Assembly (NCBI GenBank): GCA_965198025.1
Contig: OZ240237.1
Location: 372,001 to 436,000, forward strand
Length of the DNA: 64,000 nucleotides
Source of the DNA: CAYWWM01 sp965198025
GTDB taxonomy: Bacteria; Acidobacteriota; Terriglobia; 2-12-FULL-54-10
Direction of reading: 5' to 3'
In this document: positions 25,531 through 35,076 of the stretch, one piece after another
How positions within the stretch are numbered: position 1 is the first letter of the stretch
How the letters are laid out: every line of letters begins with the position of its first letter
The notes under the pieces: generated by a model
The model's database searches: none
Told to the model about the DNA's origin: nothing
The model's input: the letters and a program-made list of their open reading frames with translations, nothing else
Translations under genes and position numbers: made by a program

Positions 25531-25546
25531 AGCGCTTGAGAGGCAG

Positions 25547-26590
25547 CTAGCGGTACAGGCCGTCGATGAAGCCGCTTTCGTCGAGCTCCCGCATGAAGCT
25601 GTCGTCGTAGAAATCTTCGGCGGTATAGCGGCGCATGATGTTCGAGTCGTAAAGGGACATGACGTTTCGAATGCCGTCCACGGCCGGGTAGGGTTTGCGG
25701 GGCATTTCCGCGGCGCCGTTGTATATGATGTTCTGGATTTCGTAGTCGTTGAACTGGTACCACTTGCCGATGGACTGGAAGGCGTACGTCTTGTCGCGCT
25801 TCATCATGGCAATGGCTTCTACGAGGGACTTGAGGAAGCGAAGCACGGTGTCGCGGTTGTCATGCGCCCAGGACTTCGAGGCCCAGACACCGTTGCAGGG
25901 GATGGCCTCGTTCCAGGAGCGGAGGTCAGCGTCGAGCGCCGTATAACCTTGCTGCAGAGCCATGGCATAGGGAACTTCGTAGGCGATGAGGGCGTCGGTC
26001 CAGCCTTCTTCGAGCGGCGTGATGCTGTAATTTCCCTGGAGGATGGCCATGTCCTGCTCGGGGTCCCAGCCCATGCGGCGGGCGAGGATATGAGCGACGA
26101 CGCCGGTGCAGGCGGCGGGGCTCGAAATGGCGATGCGCTTGTCCTTCAGGTCTTCCAGCGTTTCAATGCCGCTACCCTTGCGGGCCAGGATGTGCCAATG
26201 GACGATGTGGTCCGTGGTAGCGAGAATCACGCGGTCGGAGGGCTCGGACTGATGGATGCGGCTGACCATGCCGGGGGCGCCGCCGCCGATGGAAATCTGC
26301 GCCTGGTCGGCGAGGTCGCGGGCGCTTCGCGGCACGGTATCCGGAACGCCGTGCACGGTGGCGGCCCGCTCACTGAATTGGATCATGGTGACGTCGAGGC
26401 CGTTCTTGTCATACAGACCCTGGTCGAAAGCGATGATGAAGGGAATCTTGTTGATGGAAACGTCCGAGAGGCGGACGATCAGAGGAATCTTGTCTTCTTG
26501 CCCTTGCTGCGCCCAAAGCGGGGCGATGGCGGCTGAGAGAAGGATCAATCCGAAGAAGCTGGCTCGTCTTACTGTCCTGGCTTTTAGCAT
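25547..26590 (-). CDS. ABC transporter substrate-binding protein, NMT1/SsuA-like
   Basis: A 347-residue secreted binding protein: signal peptide ending near LWA-QQG (about residue 27), then INKIPFIIAFDQGLYDKNGLDV, SIGGGAPGMVSRI and LEDLKDKRIAI, the pattern of the nitrate/sulfonate/thiamine-precursor group. No permease or ATPase gene is adjacent, so it is an orphan, or the partners are elsewhere. It is divergent from the M29-like gene, sharing a 257-base upstream region that shows no clear operator. Confidence 0.85.
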   Translation of the reverse strand: MLKARTVRRASFFGLILLSAAIAPLWAQQGQEDKIPLIVRLSDVSINKIPFIIAFDQGLYDKNGLDVTMIQFSERAATVHGVPDTVPRSARDLADQAQISIGGGAPGMVSRIHQSEPSDRVILATTDHIVHWHILARKGSGIETLEDLKDKRIAISSPAACTGVVAHILARRMGWDPEQDMAILQGNYSITPLEEGWTDALIAYEVPYAMALQQGYTALDADLRSWNEAIPCNGVWASKSWAHDNRDTVLRFLKSLVEAIAMMKRDKTYAFQSIGKWYQFNDYEIQNIIYNGAAEMPRKPYPAVDGIRNVMSLYDSNIMRRYTAEDFYDDSFMRELDESGFIDGLYR

Positions 26591-26847
26591 GGCGGCTGAG
26601 AGTCCTTTCGTTGGATGTCACACGGGAACCGCCAGAGTGAACTGGCGAAACCCGGCTCATAATTCCTCTTCGTGCGCAACCTCATATAATCTCACATGAT
26701 GATACTCTTCCACCAAGGAGGACTCAAGCCTCTACGGCACTCGCGCGAGCGCCCTTGACACCAAAGGGCAAGGGGCATAGGCTGACGGGAAGCGAGACTC
26801 GAGCATTCCGGTTCTCCCATCCCATTGGAAAGAAGGGGGGCTTCTTC

Positions 26848-28400
26848 ATGGCAACTAAGGTAGGAAAGAGAGACAACAGAAGGACCTGGCTCTGGGTTCT
26901 GGCTGCCGGATTGGCGCTGGGGGTTGCCTCGCCGGCATCCGCGCAACTGAGCGGTTACCCTGCCGGACGCGATCCGGATTATGGGGCCGCCCTCAGGGCG
27001 ACGGTGGACGATCTGCTGCCGGTGGCCTGGGGGCTCACTAAATTCATCGCCAAAGTGGAGCGCGGCTCATGGTGCAGAAGCCCAGCCGGCGGATGGCCTT
27101 GTCGCCGGGCTACGGCATTCAACCGGGAGACCGGGTGCTGATGGTCGTGAGCACGCGCTTCGATTTGCGCGTACTGGAGGCAGTCCGGCGAGCGATCGTG
27201 GAAGCCGGCGGCACAGTGGACGTGATGCGAAGGCATGTCGATCCCCCGGCGCTCAAGACGAGCAATGCCGGCGAAGAAGAAGTACGAATCCGGGCACAAA
27301 CGGGGCCGCCCCCGGGGCCTTTCATCCGGTCGGCGGGTATCCGTGCACTGGTCGAGGCCAACGTGAGCGTGGGCGGGCCGGGCTACGACCTGGTGATTGC
27401 GGGGACCGGCGGCCCCAATCCGCGGGCCGACTACCGCTGGGAGTACATACCGTGGGACACTGCGGACAAGTTCCTCTACAGCATGTCGGCGTTTCCGTAC
27501 GAAATTCAGGAGATGCTGGACGAGAAGCTGTGGAGCGCGATTACGAACGGCCGCAAGATCCATGCTACGGACCCGGAAGGCACGGACATGACCTGGAATT
27601 GGAAACCTCAATTCGAGGGCATGTCGCGCGAGCACTGGCCCGGCTACCGGATTCTCAAGCAGGGTCATATCAGCCCCATCCCCATGCTCATGAGCCCCAT
27701 CGAGGCCGATGCGAACGGAACCATAGCCGGAACGGTGAACCATGCCGGGACCTTTCCCCATCTCAAGCTGACGATTCAAAGCAACGAAATCGTGAGAGTC
27801 GAAGGCGGCGGCGAGTTCGGCAGCCGCTGGCAGGAGGTTCTGGAGGACTGCCGCGAGAAGGGGATTCATTATCCCGGTTTCCCGGCGCCCGGCTGCGGCT
27901 GGTTTGAAGAGGCCGCCATCGGTACCGACCCGTGGCGAACGCGCGACCTGGCGGCCGATCTCCGCAACCGCTATTCCTGGGAGCGGGGCCGCTCGGGGGC
28001 GATCCACTGGGGGCTTGGGGTCAGCCGAAACTTCGAGTATCACCCCGGAATCCGGCAGTGGTATCAGGAGAACGCTTACCAAACGAAACGCGGCGGGGGC
28101 CACAACCACGTCCACACGTACTACACGACGATGGACTTCACCGACGAGAGCGGGAGGGTGGTACGGGTTCTGGACAAGGGACGGCTGACGTTTCTGGACG
28201 ACCCCGAGGTTCGACGCGCAGCCGCCCAGTACGGCGATCCGGACGAGCTCCTGCGGGAGAAATGGGTTCCTTCGATCCCGGGGATTACGCTGCCGGGAGA
28301 TTACATGCGGGACTACGCGGCTGACCCCTATGCCGTCATCCACCCCCATCAGGAAAGGTTGCGCCGCGAGTCAGGCTGGACGCCGGAGATGGGGGACTGA
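26848..28400 (+). pseudogene. Secreted M29 aminopeptidase-like protein, frameshifted
   Basis: The signal peptide and first 70 or so residues (from ATG 26848, MATKVGKRDNRRTWLWVLAA) are in one frame that dies at 27141; the remaining 443 residues are in another frame, open from 27042 and usable from ATG 27069. The switch is -1 (one base missing) and falls between 27042 and about 27110. The second part starts YGIQPGDRVLMVVSTRF and has GTDMTW and an HAGTFPH segment, weakly like leucyl/M29 aminopeptidases. If translation begins at 27069 the product would lack its export signal. It could be a real mutation, a sequencing error or, less likely, programmed slippage; no obvious slippery heptamer was found. 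Confidence 0.6.
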
Positions 28401-28756
28401 GCAGGGAACTCAAGAATTGAGTTTTGCCGCCCCTCCAGGGCAAATTGGCCGGAAACCGCAAAGCCACCGGAGAAGGGCAGACAGTACCGGCGGGGGTTGC
28501 GGGCCAGCCTTCAGAATCTCCCTTGCCGACGCCTTTGCTCCGTGTCTCCGTCAGCAGAGGTGCCTGCCGACGGAGGTGGTCTTCATGGTGACGGGCGGGG
28601 TCGGCTCCCGGCTTCACCGGCTGGTTGCAGGTGAACATGCGCGTCCCGGGTGGAGCCGCGCCGTTGTGCTGACAATCGGGACTGCTTCCAGCCAAGCGGC
28701 CTAACCCCGGGCCCTCAACCAACGCGACTCTCTCCGTTATCGGATTCAGCTAATCC
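28401..28756. other. Intergenic, GC-rich structured tract
   Basis: A 356-base gap between convergent genes. It contains a riboswitch-like stretch (28437-28506) and a stable hairpin CTCCGTC / GACGGAG (28546-28552 and 28569-28575) extended inside by GCAG / CTGC. A 39-codon frame from ATG 28585 to 28704 follows but has no recognisable similarity, and I do not call it a gene. Confidence 0.45.
28437..28506 (+). ncRNA. Possible degenerate c-di-GMP-I (GEMM) riboswitch-like element
   Basis: Conserved blocks of GEMM RNAs occur in the right order: GGGCAAA, GGAAAC, CGCAAAGCCACCGG, ACAGTACCGG and GGGTTGCG. The GGGA normally found between the first hairpin and CGCAAAGCC is missing, and no clear gene follows on this strand. 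It could be a decayed riboswitch or chance similarity in GC-rich DNA. Confidence 0.3.
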
Positions 28757-30991
28757 TCAAAAGGCCTCCGGGACGTGGAACGTCAGGATCGAATTGAGGG
28801 TCTTGTCGGTGACGATAACATTCTGGTTCCGGCGATCGATCGCCACACCACGGACGTCCTTGAGGATGGTTGCAGGACCACCGATTGTGAAGCGGGGAGG
28901 GACTGTGCCGTCATCGTAAACACTCCAGACACCGACGAAGTCCTGCGCCTCGTGGCGGTCACCGGCCCCAACGCCCACATAGATCATCCCATTGTCGGGA
29001 TTGATCCGCATCAGGCCGGTGCGGGCGCGGCCATATTCCGGAGGAATCGTAATGATGCTACGGGGAGTCGCTTTGCCGGTGGCCGTGCGGTCGAAGATCC
29101 GAAGGCGGGAGCCGCCGGAGACGACCACCAGATTGCGGACCGGATCGATCCCGACGCGGCCGGGCTCGGCGTCCACTTCGAGAATGCGAATGGGCGCGAC
29201 GTCGCCATCGGCTTCCCGGGGAAAGACCAGGACGCGCCAATCCTCTTCGCGGCCGGGAACATAGTACTCCTCGTTAATGGGATCGACGGAGACGGCGTGC
29301 GGATTATCCAACTGCGTGCTGGGCCCCATGATGTTGCGGAGGGGGGCGACGTTGCCGTCGGCGTCACCGGCAAAGGTGAGAATACCGAAGGCGAAGAACT
29401 GCGGAACCACGATCTCGTCAGCGACGGGATTATAGGCCATGTCGTGGATGGTGCGGGTGAACAAGGTGTTCTGGCCAGCGATTTCCCGGGTGGGCTGTGC
29501 TGCTCCATTCGCCATCCTGGCGAATGCCGCAATCTGCGGATGGCCCACTCAGTTGGCGACGAGCACTTCGTCTCGTCTGGTATCGAGGTCCACCGTGTGC
29601 GCGTTGCTCAGCATGGGAGCCGGGGTGCCGATCGGAGCGCTGCGAATGACGCGCTTGGGGGCCACGTCGCCGTCGGCATCGATGGGGAACACGGTCGCGG
29701 CGTGGCTGCCGAAGTTGGCGACCCAGAGTTCGTTGTTCTCGAGGTCGATCGTGATGCCGGTGGGATTGTCCACCATGGTATTGGGGCCCTTGATGACGCG
29801 GATCGGAGCCACATCGCCTTCCGCCGTCACCGGGAAGACAATGACGGAGTCGCCGGTGTCATTGGCGACGAAGATCTCGCCGCGCTCGGAGTGAACGGCC
29901 AGCGAGGTGGGCCAGTCCATCTGCGTCCGGGGGCCCTGAATGACGCGCAGCGGGGCGGTGTCGTCCTGGGCGTTCTTGTCATAGACGGTGATGGAAGGCG
30001 GCGCCAGCTTGCCGGTGCCGGGAAAGGCGCGGTTGCGGCCGACAGGGAAATCCGGGCGCTCGTGGCGGGCATCGCCGCCGCCCCCTTCGGAAAGAGGAGG
30101 CCGCCGGTTGTTCGAGCCCCAGTTGGACACGAAGATCTCATTTCGAATGGTGTCGAGGCCGATGCCGTGGGGGTCCGCCATCAACGTGGCGTCACCCTGC
30201 AGAATCCGGACCGGGCTGTCCTCGTCTTGGGCGTCCTTCTTGAAGACCACGACGGCGTGATCGTCCTGGACGGTCATCAGGAGTTCCTGTTCCTCCTCGT
30301 CGGCGACGATGCCGAAGGTGGTGTGGGGCGTGAGGAGCTTTCGGTCAGGCGTAACGTTCCCCCTGGCGTCGCGGCCGAAGACCGGCAGCCAGTTCATGGT
30401 GTCGTTGTTGACGCCATAGATGTCGCCGGTGGTCGGGTCGACGTAGACAGCGCAAGCGTATTCGAGGAAAGCTTCCGGTCCGCCGATCACCCGCTTCGGT
30501 TCGCTGAAGTTCGCCGATGGAGGAGTGTTGGTGAGCCGGTCATAAATGACGAGATTCGAAACATTCTCCTCGGCGATGATGACCTCGTTCCGAACGGGGT
30601 CCACTGCAATGCCGGCAAAGCCGTAGTACGGGTCGCGAACTTCGTAGATGGGTTCGCGGATCGCTACGGCCTCTCTGTCCTGTTCGCTCGGGTGCGGCGG
30701 GGCGGAGGCTTGAGACGAAGCGCCCTCTTGCTGCAGGGCCGAGGCGAAGGTCATCCAGGGCGGGGACCCCGGTGAGGCGCTGGCGGGCATCCACTGGCAC
30801 ATTTGCCCGCTCATCTCGGGAAGCTGCTCCCAGGAAACGATCCGTTCCTGGCCAATCGGAACAGACCGCGCGGAACTCTGCGGGCCGCCTCCTAGCAAGA
30901 CGAAGCCTGCGACAATCGCCAGCAAAGCCAGAGCGGCCAGCAGAGATACCTTTCGGTTGCGAAGCATTTTCGTAAACCAACAACATCGCAT
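28757..30991 (-). pseudogene. YVTN/NHL-type beta-propeller protein interrupted by in-frame TGA
   Basis: From ATG 30991 (strong GGAGG site 9 bases upstream) the frame gives an N-terminal membrane anchor (about residues 14-34) and repeated beta-propeller blades of the type EIFVAN..D.VIVFP...GD.AP.RVI.GP. After 480 residues a single TGA (29549-29551) occurs within VLVAN-stop-VGHPQIAAF, exactly where other blades have VANDTGDSVIVF, and the same frame continues for 263 more residues. The gene is therefore one 744-codon frame with one internal stop. The second half has no ribosome-binding site of its own. Most likely a nonsense mutation or sequence error; readthrough is not excluded. The multicopper oxidase gene is upstream on the same strand. 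Confidence 0.7.
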
Positions 30992-31144
30992 GGTCGGACA
31001 CCTCCAGTTCGGCGCAAAGCGTGTAAATTATTTCCCTCCGAGTATTCTAGGTGGATTTGGGATGAGGCTCAAGCCGAATCGGAGGGAACAATGCAGTCTT
31101 GGGGCAGCGCTGCCCTGACGAGGAGGACGGTTGCCAGGGCGGAT

Positions 31145-33031
31145 CTATTCTTCCGCGCCGCTCTCGTTGAAGATCAGCGTCAGCGTGGTGCGACGGCGGT
31201 CACCCGGATTTCTGCCCTCGAGCGTCAGTGTTTGCGGTCCGATGGCTTCATACTCGAAATCGTAGGTCTCGCCCAGGGAAACGATCAATTCGGCACGTTG
31301 CACCTTGGCTTGCTCCGGAAGCAGGTCTACAGCGTCCTTGGCGAGAGGCAGCCACTGAACGGGAACGTCTCCCTGCCGCAATGAGACCTGCAGGTCGGCG
31401 TTGGAGTAAGTCAAGTTGAAGAACCGGAAGCGGTATTTGGTGCCGGTTCGGAGATAAAGCTCCCCAGGTTGCGGGGAACCGTTCAGCAAGACCATGTTGC
31501 CGTCGCCGAACGGCTCTTCCGCGCCGCTGTTGAAGAAGAAGGTCTTGTCGGTTTCCGGGTCGTAGGTCTGTCCGGGCGGCAGGACAAGAAGGGGGCCGGC
31601 AACGCCGCCGGTGATCTGGTGGACATCGTGCCAGTGGGTATGGTAGATCATGGACCCCGCTAGGGGCGGCTTCATCCGGGCACCGAACGTCTCTCCGGGA
31701 TGCACGGCCGGGGCTTTTCGTTCCCCAATGCCTCCAAACCCAGGTACTCCGTCATAGTAGCTTTCGAGTTCCATGCCGTGCCAGTGAATGCTGGTCGGCT
31801 CCGTAAGGTGATTGACCACCTCGATTTCAATCGGCTCGTCCTGGTTGAGTACAACGGGAGGACCCACGGCGCCCCAACTGCGGCTGGCGTCCCCCTGGAC
31901 TTGTCCGGGTCCGCGTGCCTCCAACTGATAAAACCGTGGGTTCGCCGGGTTCTTGCGAACGTGCAGTTGTATTCTGCGCGCGGCTTGCCAACTTTCTTCT
32001 GCTTCGTGCAGTTCGCCGGGCTTGCCGACGATGGTGATCCCCACAAGCATTCCGCCCATCCCAAAGTCCGGAGCATCGGCGTGCTCAGGGCGGTGCGCTG
32101 CGGCCTGTTCCCGCTCCTCCGGGTCAATCGGCACGGGAAAGCGCATGTGGGGCACGCGATGGCAATGATAGAGCCACCGTCCGGGGGTGTGGGCGACCCA
32201 GCTCAGCTCCATCGTCTCGTTGACTTTCAGGAGATTCGTAAAGACATAGGGACGGTCTTTTCCTTGGAAAGTCTTGTATCGCTCGCCGTCACCGAAGCCT
32301 TCAACGTAGTAGTGGCTGCCGTGCAGGTGCATGGGGTGGCTCAGGTCGGAGGAGTTGATGATGCGCCAGCGGACGGTTTCGCCTACCTGATACGTCAGCT
32401 TTTCCGTGTAGGGCCAGGACTTGCCGTTGATGCCGGTGCGAATCGGCCCGTTCCAGCGATGCAGCAGAAAGATGCGGTCATTGGGGACCTCTCCGGGCTC
32501 GTCCACAATGAAAGCGCCGGCCAGGAAGGTGTCCTTCACGCGCGGGAAGTCCGGGCCGTCGCCATAGGCACGGGCCACATAGAGGTAGGTTCCGGGAGCA
32601 CCCGCGACAAAGCGAATCCGGCGGGTAGCTCCGGGCTCGATGGTGATCACGTCGCCGTCATCCCCCGGCCGCTGGTGGAAGCCGTGCAACAGGGCGGGCA
32701 CCGGGATGCGGTTGTGAATGGAAGCGTCCACGATGGTCCCCTCGGGTACGCGAAGGAGCGGCGCGGGCGCCTGCAAGGGTTTCCCCGGCTCGGCAAAGGC
32801 GTACACCGGAAAGGCCTCTCCATCTTCGGCATGCGGGCGCCAGAGACCCTCGCGGATTTCCAGGCGCAATGTCAGCACGCCATCGTGCAACTCTCCCGCC
32901 GCCACGCGGTTGTCGTTCGCTTGAATCGGTTCGAGAGTTTGCGCAAATGACTGCGTAACGATCGGCCCTACAGCCAAGCCCAGGATCGCAACGGTGATCA
33001 ACAAGGATCGCTCAGCAAGACTCCGGATCAT
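31145..33031 (-). CDS. Multicopper oxidase with permuted copper-motif order
   Basis: A 628-residue exported protein; start at 33031 after GGAGGAAA, signal peptide about residues 1-30. The four copper motifs are all present but in the order HPMHLHG (232-238), HCHRVPHM (289-296), IHWHGM (415-420), YHTHWHD (463-469). In laccases the last two come first. The N-terminal cupredoxin has degenerate motifs (LLHGFHQ, TYLYVAR), so the layout is inactive domain, then L3-L4 domain, then L1-L2 domain. The axial Met directly follows the His rather than four residues later. It should oxidise metals or phenols in the periplasm. A promoter-like sequence is at 33129-33157. Confidence 0.85.
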   Translation of the reverse strand: MIRSLAERSLLITVAILGLAVGPIVTQSFAQTLEPIQANDNRVAAGELHDGVLTLRLEIREGLWRPHAEDGEAFPVYAFAEPGKPLQAPAPLLRVPEGTIVDASIHNRIPVPALLHGFHQRPGDDGDVITIEPGATRRIRFVAGAPGTYLYVARAYGDGPDFPRVKDTFLAGAFIVDEPGEVPNDRIFLLHRWNGPIRTGINGKSWPYTEKLTYQVGETVRWRIINSSDLSHPMHLHGSHYYVEGFGDGERYKTFQGKDRPYVFTNLLKVNETMELSWVAHTPGRWLYHCHRVPHMRFPVPIDPEEREQAAAHRPEHADAPDFGMGGMLVGITIVGKPGELHEAEESWQAARRIQLHVRKNPANPRFYQLEARGPGQVQGDASRSWGAVGPPVVLNQDEPIEIEVVNHLTEPTSIHWHGMELESYYDGVPGFGGIGERKAPAVHPGETFGARMKPPLAGSMIYHTHWHDVHQITGGVAGPLLVLPPGQTYDPETDKTFFFNSGAEEPFGDGNMVLLNGSPQPGELYLRTGTKYRFRFFNLTYSNADLQVSLRQGDVPVQWLPLAKDAVDLLPEQAKVQRAELIVSLGETYDFEYEAIGPQTLTLEGRNPGDRRRTTLTLIFNESGAEE

Positions 33032-33128
33032 CCCACTTTCCTCCATAGAAGCAGCTTCCAGTCCCAGGTCGGACCCGGGTCGGAATGGAAACACAATGAC
33101 ACGCCGAACGGAACTCCCAGCGGTCTTA

Positions 33129-33157
33129 ATCTTATACAGACTGTGAGAAATAGGCAA
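33129..33157 (-). promoter_or_regulatory. Sigma-70-type promoter for the multicopper oxidase
   Basis: Read on the minus strand: TTGCCT (33152-33157), 17-base spacer, TAAGAT (33129-33134), about 100 bases before the chosen start codon. Predicted by match only. Confidence 0.5.
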
Positions 33158-33314
33158 CGGTTGGTTCGGGCACTCAGCTGCGTTTGCTGGGGGAATTCGA
33201 AAAGGGATCAACTTGCATTTGCTGCGAAAGAAAGTTCACCGGGAAGGTTCGGAATGAACATTCGTATTTTATTCGCCTGAGAGGTGCTAGACTTGAATTT
33301 CGGAGGGAAGGGCC

Positions 33315-34145
33315 GTGGGAGACAAATCTGCTATCGAGTGGACCGACGCCACATGGAACCCAGTTACAGGTTGCACCAAAATCAGTCCTGGCTGCAAGAA
33401 TTGCTATGCTGAACGTCTTGCGGCCCGCCTCCATGCGATGGGTAATCCACGATACCGCAATGGCTTTCGCGTCACGCTTCATCCGGATCAGATTCATCTG
33501 CCGCTTCGGTGGAAACAACCGCGAATGATCTTTGTGAACAGCATGAGCGATCTCTTCCACGAGTCAGTGCCGGTGGAGTACATCCGGCAAGTCTACGATG
33601 TGATGGCAATCGCCCATTGGCATATCTTCCAAGTCTTAACAAAGCGAGCCAAGCGAATCGCGGATTTAGCGGATTCAATTTCGTGGCCTCCTAACGTCTG
33701 GCAGGGAGTCTCCGTCGAAAATGCACAGTACGCTTGGCGAATCAATCGCCTCCGAGAAGTTCCCTCGACAGTGCGGTTCCTATCGGTTGAACCGCTGTTA
33801 GGCCCTATTCCCAATCTTCCTTTGGATGGAATCGATTGGGTCATCGTTGGTGGTGAAAGCGGACCTCGAAACCGTCCGGTTGACGCCGATTGGATTCGTC
33901 AGATACGGGACCAATGCTTAGCGGCCAAAGTCCCTTTCTTTTTCAAGCAGTGGGGTGGAAGAACTCCGAAGTCAGGCGGCCGGATGCTTGACGGCCGACT
34001 TTGGGACCAAGTTCCGAAGGCTCGGCTGAGCAATTCTCAACGCAATGCTTCCCAACCTTCGCGCATTGCGCTTAAACACAGCACTCACGGCTCTGTCCCG
34101 TTAAACGGCTCAAAGGATTACCGCAAAGCTAGCCTTCTACAATAA
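33315..34145 (+). CDS. Phage Gp37/Gp68 family (DUF5131, three-Cys-motif) protein
   Basis: A 276-residue protein starting at GTG 33315 after GGAGGGAAGG. TWNPVTGCTKISPGCKNCYAE holds the three-Cys motif C20-x6-C27-x2-C30, which probably binds a metal or iron-sulfur cluster; the rest (FVNSMSDLFHE, FQVLTKRAKR, WQGVSVEN, RFLSVEPLLG, WVIVGGESGP) is the family core, which has a radical SAM-like barrel look. Function unproven. Its stop overlaps the ATG of the next gene (TAATG), and that gene is the usual TcmP partner. DNA here is poorer in GC than the flanks, consistent with acquisition by transfer. Confidence 0.85.
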   Translation: MGDKSAIEWTDATWNPVTGCTKISPGCKNCYAERLAARLHAMGNPRYRNGFRVTLHPDQIHLPLRWKQPRMIFVNSMSDLFHESVPVEYIRQVYDVMAIAHWHIFQVLTKRAKRIADLADSISWPPNVWQGVSVENAQYAWRINRLREVPSTVRFLSVEPLLGPIPNLPLDGIDWVIVGGESGPRNRPVDADWIRQIRDQCLAAKVPFFFKQWGGRTPKSGGRMLDGRLWDQVPKARLSNSQRNASQPSRIALKHSTHGSVPLNGSKDYRKASLLQ

Positions 34146-35011
34146 TGCCTTGCAAACGAGGGACCCTGGTCAAAGCATCCGATGGTTTACTCGCTCGATG
34201 TGTCGGTCCTTGGTCAGCAGACAAGCTCTATTACATCCGGAGCTACTTGAATGTTTTTTCCGTGGCGATGAGAAAAAAGTTCCCTGAGCGGGCATATATA
34301 GACCTATTCGCCGGTCCGGGCCTTTGCATCGTGGATGATGATGCGGGGGAAATCGAAGGAAGCCCATTAATCTCACTCAGTGTTCCTCACCAGTTCACCG
34401 AATACCACTTCGTTGAGGCAGCCGGCGAAGCGATGGGCGCACTCAAGGCTCGCGCATCCTAGGTGTCACCGCAAATGTCTGTGAAGTATTATCCAGGTGA
34501 CGCGAATGAGCTTGTTTCAGAGGTGGTCCAGAATCTCCCGAAGTCCTCTCTTGACGTTGCCGTGGTTGATCCTACGGGACTCCATTTACGTTTCGAGAAC
34601 CTTCGCATCTTGACCAAGGGTCGGAGGCTGGACCTCATTTATCTTTTCCCGGAAGGTATGGCTATCAAGAGAAACCTGGAAAAGTTTTTGGATCAGCCAA
34701 CAAGTCAGCTCGATGAGATTTTGGACAGCAGAGAATGGCGTCCTCGTGTCATGGCGCGAAGGAGTATACCGCAGCTGCCGGAGGAAGAACATTGGGAAGA
34801 ATACGGTCGGCCGATAGTCGAAATCTTTCGGAATCAACTCAGGACGTTGGGCTATGTGGACGTGAAACTTGGATCTGAAATCGTGGTCCGCAACCGAAAA
34901 AACGTTCCTTTGTATTATTTGGTATTTGCCTCAAAGCATGAGTTGGGACACCAATTTTGGGATGCTATCCGTAGGATCAGTTCAACGGGCCAGACAGGAT
35001 TCGATTTCTAG
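34145..35011 (+). pseudogene. Three-Cys-motif partner protein TcmP, in-frame TAG
   Basis: From ATG 34145 the frame reads LLARCVGPWSADKLYYIRSY and YIDLFAGPGLCIVDD, the N-terminus of TcmP (DLFAGPG is a methyltransferase-like nucleotide-binding strand). At 34460-34462 a TAG interrupts, and the same frame resumes at once (VSPQMSVKYYPGDANELV, then VDPTGLHLRF) for 182 residues to a TAG/TAA-type end at 35011. The sum, about 288 residues, is a normal TcmP length. A CAG to TAG change would explain it. The partner Gp37/Gp68 gene is intact. Alternatives: sequence error or a suppressed stop. Confidence 0.75.
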
Positions 35012-35076
35012 GTTGATCACAGCGTCTTCGGAAAAGTTCAACGATATAATTGGTGTTTGACCGGGGCGCTCGAAAA

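Noticed and set aside
28560..28740. Cobalamin-riboswitch-like string on the minus strand (GCCGGTGAAGCCGG then GACCCCGCC)
   Set aside because: The GGGAA and terminal GAAGACCTGCC blocks are missing or misplaced and no minus-strand gene follows; judged chance similarity in GC-rich DNA.
28775..30775. 666-codon plus-strand ORF opposite the beta-propeller gene
   Set aside because: A repetitive translation mirrors the repeats of the real gene; the minus strand encodes recognisable blades and an anchor.
31700..32950. 416-codon plus-strand ORF opposite the multicopper oxidase
   Set aside because: Antisense shadow; all four copper motifs are encoded on the minus strand.
34460..34462. Pyrrolysine or Sec at the TcmP TAG
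   Set aside because: TAG is not Sec, and no pylS or pylT was seen; TcmP is not a known pyrrolysine protein.
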